Source: Pseudonocardia sp. (GTDB taxonomy: Bacteria; Actinomycetota; Actinomycetes; Mycobacteriales; Pseudonocardiaceae). From it: a stretch of 64,000 nt of DNA. Location: positions 1 to 64,000 of the forward strand of contig NZ_JAJCYB010000122.1 in assembly GCF_029263155.1 (NCBI RefSeq). The letters are read 5' to 3'. Under the pieces are notes generated by a model that was not told the origin of the DNA, ran no database searches, and was given only the letters and a program-made list of their open reading frames with translations. Made by a program: the position numbers and the translations under genes. Each line of letters begins with the position of its first letter. Within the stretch, counting starts at the first letter, position 1. Positions 58,721-64,000 of the stretch are shown piece by piece.

Positions 58721-59482
58721 CTAGGTGAGGATCTCCGCGCCGTCGGCGGTGATGGCGATCGTGTGCTCGCTGTGCGCGGTCCGGCAACCCGTCGCGCTGC
58801 GGAGTGTCCAGCCGTCCACGTCGGTGACGAGTTCGGTCGTGTCCGCCATGACCCACGGCTCCAGGGCCAGCAGCAGCCCCGGACGCAGCGTGTATCCGCG
58901 ACCGGGCCGTCCGGTGTTCGCGATGTGCGGGTCCTGGTGCATCGTGGCGCCGACGCCGTGCCCGCCGAACTCGGTGCTGATCGGGTACCCGGCCTCACCG
59001 AGGACCGTGCCGATGGCATGGGAGATGTCGCCGACACGCGCTCCCGGGCCTGCCGCGGCGATACCCGCGTGCAGCGCACGTTCGGTCGCGCTGATCATCG
59101 CGACGCTCTCCGGGGGCTGCGCGTCGCCCACGACGAAGCTGATGGCGGAGTCCGCGACGACCCCGCCCGTGGACACCGCGAGATCGAGGGACAGCAGGTC
59201 ACCGTCGACGAGCGCGTAGTCGTGGGGACGGCCGTGGAGCACCGCGTCGTTGACCGACGTGCAGATGTGGTGGCCGAACGGCCCACGCCCGAACGGCGGC
59301 TCGTAGTCGACATAGCAGGACACCGCCCCGTTCTCGACGATCATGGACCGCGCCCACCGGTCGATGTCCAGGAGATTCGTGCCCACCGAAATGCGGCTCT
59401 TCAGCGTCCGCAGGACGTGGGCGACCAGAGCGCCGGTCCGCCTGGCCCGGGGCAGGTCGGTCGGTGCCAAGATTTCGATCAT
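58721..59482 (-). CDS. map: Type I methionine aminopeptidase (second copy type)
   Basis: This 253-residue pita-bread metalloprotease removes N-terminal Met. Metal ligands and neighbours are visible: LSLDLAVSTGGVVADSA (two Asp), GGHGVGATMHQDPHI (His), LALEPWV (Glu), and SEHTIAI (Glu). The start ATG 59482 has GGAGG about seven bases upstream. It stands apart from the usual ribosomal-protein-linked map and pairs divergently with an XRE regulator, a setting seen for accessory MetAPs. It could confer tolerance to a MetAP inhibitor, but that is inference. Confidence 0.87.
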   Translation of the reverse strand: MIEILAPTDLPRARRTGALVAHVLRTLKSRISVGTNLLDIDRWARSMIVENGAVSCYVDYEPPFGRGPFGHHICTSVNDAVLHGRPHDYALVDGDLLSLDLAVSTGGVVADSAISFVVGDAQPPESVAMISATERALHAGIAAAGPGARVGDISHAIGTVLGEAGYPISTEFGGHGVGATMHQDPHIANTGRPGRGYTLRPGLLLALEPWVMADTTELVTDVDGWTLRSATGCRTAHSEHTIAITADGAEILT

Positions 59483-59503
59483 GTGCGCCTCCGCGTGCCG
59501 ATA

Positions 59504-59527
59504 ACTATCCCGGCAATACTATCCCGG
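59504..59527. promoter_or_regulatory. Direct repeat between map and the XRE regulator
   Basis: ACTATCCCGG occurs at 59504-59513 and 59518-59527, 14 bp apart, inside the 61-bp divergent promoter region. The second copy ends just before the TAGAAT -10 of the regulator. It is a good candidate operator for the XRE protein. Confidence 0.5.
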
Positions 59528-59530
59528 TAC

Positions 59531-59536
59531 TAGAAT
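59531..59536 (+). promoter_or_regulatory. Predicted -10 box of the XRE regulator (leaderless)
   Basis: TAGAAT is followed by 7 nt and the ATG at 59544, a strong hexamer with the leaderless spacing used elsewhere in the window. Confidence 0.55.
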
Positions 59537-59543
59537 CGGGAGC

Positions 59544-59873
59544 ATGGTCAGGTTGCCGCTCACGGCCGCGGAGGTCGAGCGAGGACAGCGCCTCGGTGCC
59601 CTGCTGCGTCGAGCCAGGGGGGAACGTCCGATGCTCGGGGTCGCCCTCGACGCACGCGTCTCGCCGGAGACCCTGCGGAAGATCGAGTCCGGCCGCGTGG
59701 CGACCCCCGCCTTCCCGACAGTCGCGGCGATCGCCGGTGTCCTCGGGATATCCCTGGACGCCGTGTGGGCCGAGATCAGCGGGCCCGAACGCGGTGTCGA
59801 ACCGGCCGGCTCCGGTCACGGACTCCCCGTCGGCACATCAGGGGCCGGGTCCGGGCGTCCGACAGAGCACTGA
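59544..59873 (+). CDS. XRE-family transcriptional regulator
   Basis: This 109-residue protein has a Cro/C1-type HTH at residues about 12-75: RGQRLGALLRRARGERPMLGVALDARVSPETLRKIESGRVATPAFPTVAAIAGVLGISLDAVW. A short Gly/Ser-rich tail follows. It lacks an obvious sensor domain. It is divergent from map with 61 bp between starts, so it is the likely local repressor and may bind the ACTATCCCGG direct repeat. The ligand or stress sensed is unknown. Confidence 0.82.
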   Translation: MVRLPLTAAEVERGQRLGALLRRARGERPMLGVALDARVSPETLRKIESGRVATPAFPTVAAIAGVLGISLDAVWAEISGPERGVEPAGSGHGLPVGTSGAGSGRPTEH

Positions 59874-60114
59874 CCACACGGACGGAGCGAGGACGGTCGC
59901 CGACCCGGCGAGTGGTCGGCGGGTCCGCAGACCTGGACACGACGTTCGCGAGGGGGCGCTCCCGCGGCGTGCGTGGGGGACGCCGGTGCGCCGCGTCGAG
60001 GACCCGCAGGCCGACCTTCGAGCAATGGTGCCACTCGTCGCCGGTCAGCGACATCTCGTCGACCACTCCCGCTGAGCTGCGGAAATCGTCGGTGGTCGAA
60101 CGTATGATCGAGCC
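59874..60114. other. Gene-free stretch before the DUF222 gene
   Basis: No supported gene was found. A TATGAT hexamer at 60103-60108, six bases before the ATG at 60115, is the probable -10 of the DUF222 gene. Confidence 0.5.
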
Positions 60115-62172
60115 ATGCAGGCAGTGGCACAGCTCCCCGACGACCTGGCGGCGATGCCGCCCGGTCCGGAGCTGGCCGCCGTGCTCGGCGCCGTCGACCT
60201 GTCGGTCGTGCCCAACGACCGGATGCTCGAGGTCCTCACCGCCCAGCACCGCCAACTGTGCCACGACCAGGCCCGGATGGCGGCCACGCTCGCCGAGCTC
60301 GGCCGCTGCACCGGCGGCACACAGCCCGGCCAGGTCGCCCGGCTCGCCGCACTCGACCGCTACGCCCCCGACGAGACCCGCGCCGCCCTGCGCTGGACCC
60401 GCACCGCCGCCGAGTTCGAGCACGACCTCGCCGACACCGTCGTGCACACCATGCCCGCACTGTTCACCGCCTGGCTCGACGGCGCACTCGACCGCCCCCG
60501 CGTCCTGGTCTTCCACCGCTACCTCACCGACCTCGCCGCCGAGCAGATCACCGCGATCTGCCGCACCGCCGTGCCCCGGGCACCGAGGCTCACCACCGGA
60601 CAACTCGCGGTGCTGTTGCGCCGCATGGTCCTCGCCGTCGATCCCGCCGCGGCCGAGCGCTGGTACCGCAAGGGCGTGCGCGAACGCAACGTCGTCGCCG
60701 TGATGGACCCCGACGGCACCGTCACCCTCAGCGGCAACGGCCTGCCGGCCGACGAGGCCGAGGCCGCCTGCGGGCGCCTGCAGGACCTCGCCGACGCCGC
60801 CAAACGCGCCGGCCATCCCGGACTGATCGGCCAGATCCGCTGCGACCTGTACCTCGGCATGCTCGACGGCCGCTTCCACGGCATGGACACCGACCGGCTC
60901 ATCACCACCCTGATCACCCAGTACCGCCCCGACGGGCCCGGCACCGCCACGGCGGCACGAACCGCCGCCACGTCCACGGCCACCGGCGCCCCGTCCACCG
61001 ACCCGTCCCTCGCGGATGCCACCGTCGTGCCGGCCGCCCCGAGCGGACCCGCGGCACCGGCCACGGGGCGCACCCCCACCGGACCGGCGACAATCGGACC
61101 CGCGGCTGCCGGACCCGCGGCTGCCGGACCCGCGGCTGCCGGACCCGCGGCCGCCGGACCCGCGGCCGCCGGACCCGCGGCCGCCGGACCCGCGGCCGCC
61201 GGACCCGCGGCTGCCGGATCGCCGACGGGCGGATCACCGGCTGCCGGACCACCGACGACCGCATCGCCGACGGCCGGATCAGCGACGGCCGGATCCCCGG
61301 CTGCCCATCCCGGCGACAACCCCACGGCCGGGCCCACCGCTGCACCGACCGGCATCGAGATCCGGGTGGCGCTGTCCACCCTGCTGGGCCACGACGAACA
61401 CCCCGGCGAGATCCCCGGCCTCGGCTTGCTCACCGCCCCCGCCACCCGCGCCCGCGTCGCGCAACAGCGCCGGGCACAGTGGCGCTTCGCGGTCACCGAC
61501 ACCACAGGCCGGCTGCTGTCCGAGGGCCTCACCCGCCGCCGCCCCGGGTCCGTCGGCGACCACCCGGTCCGCCGCGACGGACCGGCCGGGGGCATCGTGG
61601 AGATCCACGTCCCGGCCACACTGCTCCACCAGCTGCAGAGCGACGGGGTCGGCGAGTGGGCCGGGGTCGTCGCCGACATCGCCGCCCGGCACGCCCGCCG
61701 CGACGACCACCTCGCCGATCTCGACGCCCACCCCGCCCGCCGCTTCCCCACCGCCGCGCTGCGCCGCCACACCGAGATCCGCGACCGCACCTGCACCTTC
61801 CCCGGCTGCCGCCGCCGCGCCCACACCAGCCACACCGACCACACCCGCGACCACGCCCGCGGCGGCGCCACCATCGCCGCCAACACCGGCCCCGCCTGCG
61901 GACACGACCACGACGTCAAACACCGCGGCGGCTGGCAACTCCACCAGCCCGAACCCGGCCGGTTCGTCTGGCGCAGCCCGCTGGGCGGGCAGTACCGCAC
62001 CGGCGGCGGGTTCCTGCTCCCCGAACTACCCGAAGCCCACCCCGTCGACCTCGGACCCCACTTCGACCAGCCCACCCGCCGCGCCGAGGGCCCGATCCTG
62101 CAGCCCCTCCGCCGGGTCGAACCACCCCGCCCACCACCACGGGCGGACCTTCCCGACGAGCCACCCTTCTGA
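60115..62172 (+). CDS. DUF222/HNH endonuclease (13E12-repeat family)
   Basis: This 685-residue protein has an N-terminal DUF222 region (residues about 25-285, with LARLAALDRYAPDETRAALRW and RPRVLVFHRYLTDL). A low-complexity Gly/Pro/Ala/Ser linker (about 286-415), a second conserved part, and a C-terminal HNH nuclease (about 557-620: CTFPGCRRRAHTSHTDHTRDHA, then NTGPACGHDHDVKH) follow. These multicopy proteins are typical of actinobacteria (the mycobacterial 13E12 family) and behave as mobile or recombining elements. Eight tandem GPAAA repeats are unusual. The native target DNA is unknown. Confidence 0.82.
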   Translation: MQAVAQLPDDLAAMPPGPELAAVLGAVDLSVVPNDRMLEVLTAQHRQLCHDQARMAATLAELGRCTGGTQPGQVARLAALDRYAPDETRAALRWTRTAAEFEHDLADTVVHTMPALFTAWLDGALDRPRVLVFHRYLTDLAAEQITAICRTAVPRAPRLTTGQLAVLLRRMVLAVDPAAAERWYRKGVRERNVVAVMDPDGTVTLSGNGLPADEAEAACGRLQDLADAAKRAGHPGLIGQIRCDLYLGMLDGRFHGMDTDRLITTLITQYRPDGPGTATAARTAATSTATGAPSTDPSLADATVVPAAPSGPAAPATGRTPTGPATIGPAAAGPAAAGPAAAGPAAAGPAAAGPAAAGPAAAGPAAAGSPTGGSPAAGPPTTASPTAGSATAGSPAAHPGDNPTAGPTAAPTGIEIRVALSTLLGHDEHPGEIPGLGLLTAPATRARVAQQRRAQWRFAVTDTTGRLLSEGLTRRRPGSVGDHPVRRDGPAGGIVEIHVPATLLHQLQSDGVGEWAGVVADIAARHARRDDHLADLDAHPARRFPTAALRRHTEIRDRTCTFPGCRRRAHTSHTDHTRDHARGGATIAANTGPACGHDHDVKHRGGWQLHQPEPGRFVWRSPLGGQYRTGGGFLLPELPEAHPVDLGPHFDQPTRRAEGPILQPLRRVEPPRPPPRADLPDEPPF
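61096..61215 (+). repeat. Minisatellite, eight 15-bp units encoding GPAAA
   Basis: Eight units of GGACCCGCGGCTGCC (units 1-3 and 8) or GGACCCGCGGCCGCC (units 4-7) run without interruption, encoding residues 328-367 of the DUF222/HNH protein. Near-identity at the DNA level shows recent expansion. Less regular GSP-type repeats continue to about 61305. Confidence 0.9.
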
Positions 62173-62208
62173 CGGGAGTGGCAACGTGCGCGACTCGACG
62201 ACTCCCGT
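62172..62208 (+). terminator. Hairpin after the DUF222 gene
   Basis: ACGGGAGT (62172-62179) pairs with ACTCCCGT (62201-62208) around 21 nt, starting at the last base of the DUF222 stop codon. It is a modest stem with no T-run. Confidence 0.45.
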
Positions 62209-62337
62209 GTCCCCGGCGGGGTGCCGGACGGAGCCACCACGCCCGCTCGGTTGCGCGGATCGGCTAGCGCTGCGAAGCCGGGTGGCGCACCGTGCCGTGC
62301 GGATGCCGGACCGGCGGGCCCGACCCCGGCGGTCGGA

Positions 62338-62880
62338 TCAGGGCGCCGCGGGACCGCGCCGATCCCGGGCGATGGCGGCGATGCGCGCGGGCCGGGCCCG
62401 GTCGTCGGGGGTGGCGGGGCGCCACAGCCGCTCGACGCGCCCGTCCACGACCAGGGCGTCCCCGCCCATCTGCCGGGTGTCCTCGACCGGCTTGTGCAGC
62501 GTCGCGCCCCGGAGCTTGAGCAGGCCGTAGCGGGCGAGCGTGCCGGGTGAGTAGACCCGCCAGACCGGGGCCCGGCGCAGGCCCAGCCGGTGGTAGAGCA
62601 CCCGCTCGGGATCGGAGAGGACCGGCCCGGCCAGGCCGAGGTACTCCCCCAGCGGCGCCAGCGCGTCGGCCGGGCTGAAGCCGACGACGAGCAGCGGTAC
62701 GGCGCCGTCGAGCGCGTCCTGCACCTGGACCAGGTGCTCCTGGCAGGGCAGTCAAAAGCGGTGCCGGATCAGCGTCACGACGTGTACCCCGGGGAGCCCG
62801 CGCAGGGGCGCCGGGTCCCCCGAGGCGACGTCGGTCAGCACGACGTCGTCGAGCGGGATGTCGACGGTGAGCTCACGCAC
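62338..62880 (-). CDS. Candidate selenoprotein: SelL/PRXL2-like thioredoxin-fold protein with in-frame TGA (Sec43)
   Basis: One frame runs from GTG 62880 to the stop at 62338, interrupted only by TGA at complement 62752-62754. Read as Sec it gives 180 residues. Residues 36-50 read TLIRHRF-U-LPCQEHL, so Sec43 and Cys46 form UxxC exactly where peroxiredoxin-like-2 proteins have CxxC after a hydrophobic strand and an RH pair. The downstream half keeps the fold: VPLLVVGFSP, GLAGPVLSDPERVLYHRLGL and DTRQMGGDALVVDGRVERLW. A SECIS-like hairpin follows the TGA. The start overlaps the ABC ATPase stop by 8 bp. Alternatives are a nonsense-mutated pseudogene, or two separate ORFs. Selenoprotein family assignment is by recall of SelL/PRXL2 patterns. 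Confidence 0.75.
62721..62737 (-). other. Bacterial SECIS-like hairpin
   Basis: On the coding strand GCACCT-GGTCC-AGGTGC forms a perfect 6-bp stem with a GGUCC loop. It starts 15 bases after the TGA begins to be left behind (stem base 18, loop bases 24-28, counting U of UGA as 1). In E. coli fdhF the essential loop G and U are bases 23-24; here the loop G and U are 25-26. Position and loop sequence both fit SelB recognition. Confidence 0.7.
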
Positions 62881-63961
62881 GGGCGTCCTCGTTCTCGGTG
62901 GTGGGGACGGCGGGCCGCGCGGGTCCGGGCAGGACGCGGCAGGCCGTCGGGGGGAGCTGGAGGTGGATCTCGTCGCCCGGCTCGACCGGGACGGCGGGGG
63001 CGACGGACGCGGTGAGCGTCGTCGCACCCGCCACCGCCACCACGGTGCGGTGGGTCCCGCGGAACCGGGTCTCGCGCACGGTGGCGGTGACGGTGTTCGG
63101 CGGACCGGTGGCCCCGAGCAGGCGCAGCGCCTCGGGGCGGACGACGAGCACCCCGGGACCGTCGGCGGCGGGCCCGGCCAGGCGCAGCTCGCCGAGCGGG
63201 CAGGCGAACGTCGCCCCGGTGACGGTGCCGGGTACCTCGTTGGTCGCGCCGAAGAATCGGGCGGCGGCCAGCGTGGGCGGGTCGGTGTAGAAGCGGTCCG
63301 GCGGGCCGGCGCCCTCGACGCGCCCGCCGAGCAGCAGCACCACGGCGTCGGCGAGGTCGACGGCCTCCTGCTGGTCGTGGGTCACGAACAGCATGGTGAT
63401 CGACAGCTCCCGCTGCACCCGCCGGACCAGCTCTCGCATCCGGTGGCGCAGCTCCGCGTCGAGCGCCGAGAACGGCTCGTCGAGCAGCAGCACCCGCGGG
63501 TCGAGCACCAGCGCCCTGGCCAGCGCCACCCGCTGCTCCTGACCGCCGGAGAGCTCGCCGACCCGGCGCCCGGCCAGGTCGGGTAGGCCCACCAGGTCGA
63601 GCATCTCGGCGGTGCGCCGCCGACGCGCCGCCCGGGGCACCCCACGCATGCGCAGGCCGAAGGCGACGTTGTCGCCGACGGACAGGTGGCCGAACAGCAG
63701 CGGCTTCTGGAAGACCATGCCGACGGGGCGCCGCTCGGCGGGGACCCCGGTGAGCGGCACCCCGTCCACGGCGACCTCGCCCGCGCCCGCCGTGAGCAGA
63801 CCGGCGACGACCTTGAGCACGGTCGTCTTCCCGCAGCCCGACGGGCCGAGCAACGCGGTCAGCGTCCCGGCCGGCACGGCCAGGTCGAGCCCGTCGACGA
63901 CGGGGATCCCCGGCTCGTAGGCGACCGCCAGACCGGTGACCGTGAGCTCCCCGCCGGTCAC
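62873..63961 (-). CDS. ABC transporter ATP-binding protein with TOBE domain (Fe3+/polyamine-type)
   Basis: This 362-residue import-type ATPase has Walker A GPSGCGKTT (about residues 40-48), Q-loop VFQKPLL, signature LSGGQEQRV (about 137-145), Walker B LLLDEPFSALD and H-loop VTHDQQEA. A C-terminal TOBE domain (about 285-350) follows. The subfamily includes FbpC, PotA and ModC-like ATPases, and the cargo cannot be told. The GTG start overlaps the upstream permease stop (GTGA), and its own stop overlaps the selenoprotein start, so the three genes are translationally coupled. A cargo link to sulfur, selenium or metals is speculation. Confidence 0.87.
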   Translation of the reverse strand: MTGGELTVTGLAVAYEPGIPVVDGLDLAVPAGTLTALLGPSGCGKTTVLKVVAGLLTAGAGEVAVDGVPLTGVPAERRPVGMVFQKPLLFGHLSVGDNVAFGLRMRGVPRAARRRRTAEMLDLVGLPDLAGRRVGELSGGQEQRVALARALVLDPRVLLLDEPFSALDAELRHRMRELVRRVQRELSITMLFVTHDQQEAVDLADAVVLLLGGRVEGAGPPDRFYTDPPTLAAARFFGATNEVPGTVTGATFACPLGELRLAGPAADGPGVLVVRPEALRLLGATGPPNTVTATVRETRFRGTHRTVVAVAGATTLTASVAPAVPVEPGDEIHLQLPPTACRVLPGPARPAVPTTENEDARA

Positions 63962-64000
63962 AGCCGACCGAACCCGACGGCCGCGGCGCGGTGGCCGGTG
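63958..64000 (-). CDS. ABC permease, C-terminal end only (runs off the window)
   Basis: The last 13 codons before a TGA at complement 63958-63960 encode TGHRAAAVGFGRL, a basic C-terminal tail. The stop overlaps the ATPase GTG (GTGA). From position and coupling it is probably the permease of the same transporter. The fragment is too short to prove this. Confidence 0.4.
   Translation of the reverse strand, partial: TGHRAAAVGFGRL

Noticed and set aside
61096..61215. CRISPR-like or intergenic tandem repeat
   Set aside because: It is in frame inside a long coding sequence and encodes GPAAA repeats.
62338..62880. Simple pseudogene or frameshift explanation for the split thioredoxin-fold gene
   Set aside because: Both halves are in the same frame, only one stop intervenes, it falls on the redox residue, and a SECIS-like hairpin follows. 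Sec read-through explains more, though sequencing error is not excluded.

Overview
The window is very GC-rich (codon third positions are almost always G or C) and looks like the chromosome of a Pseudonocardiaceae actinobacterium, probably Pseudonocardia or a close relative. This is inferred from gene content and order, not from a marker gene. Positions 1 to about 38.7 kb follow the order of Mycobacterium tuberculosis Rv2171-Rv2196: lppM tail, MTHFR, idsA2, mptA, Rv2175c, pknL, aroG, Rv2179c, plsC, Rv2183c-Rv2186c, fadD15, pimB', a RipC-type peptidase, the Rv2191 nuclease, trpD, ctaE and qcrCAB. Positions 52.3-55.7 kb match Rv2219-Rv2220 (DUF4191, RDD, glnA1). The genes between and after these blocks are lineage-specific.

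Layout. (1) 1-8 kb: a folate gene, then an operon mixing carotenoid synthesis (GGPP synthase, phytoene desaturase, phytoene synthase) with two polyprenyl-phosphomannose mannosyltransferases, facing a GT87 mannosyltransferase. (2) 9-17 kb: Rv2175c-like DNA-binding protein, PknL with PASTA repeats, DAHP synthase, an RNase T-like exonuclease, a MASE1-PAS-GGDEF cyclase and an acyltransferase. (3) 17-24 kb: an MFS exporter divergent from an HxlR regulator, a ROK kinase, an ArsA-type ATPase and START-fold proteins. (4) 24-33 kb: FadD15, PimB', RipC, a NYN protein, a DEDD/GIY-YIG nuclease, a lone RAM-domain protein and TrpD. (5) 34-39 kb: cytochrome oxidase subunit III and the bc1 complex. (6) 39-49 kb: acyl-CoA metabolism, a ferredoxin reductase, a DICT protein with a degenerate GGDEF domain, an AlkZ-like protein, and an ABC-2 exporter with a DesK/DesR-like pair. 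(7) 49-56 kb: two flavin monooxygenases and glnA behind a four-half-site GlnR box. (8) 56-64 kb: a DUF2231-Rieske fusion, a second MetAP with an XRE regulator, a DUF222/HNH protein carrying a minisatellite, and an ABC-transporter operon at the right edge.

The most striking observation is at the right edge. A thioredoxin-fold, SelL/PRXL2-like protein (complement 62338-62880) is interrupted by an in-frame TGA exactly where the first residue of its CxxC redox motif should be, giving UxxC. The TGA is followed at the expected distance by a perfect hairpin with a GGUCC loop, like a bacterial SECIS element. I read it as an unannotated selenoprotein, translationally coupled to an ABC ATPase gene.

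A second theme is intergenic palindromes in at least three recurring families: arrays of a TCGCA-type core at 19-20 bp period in direct then inverted orientation; a GCAAC..CGGCAC stem family; and a 62-63 bp TGATC..GATCA family. Most lie at 3' ends or between convergent genes, which suggests transcription termination. One 57-bp hairpin instead lies between two divergent genes. A third theme is leaderless expression: many genes start 6-8 nt after a TANNNT or CANNNT hexamer, which helped to fix start codons.
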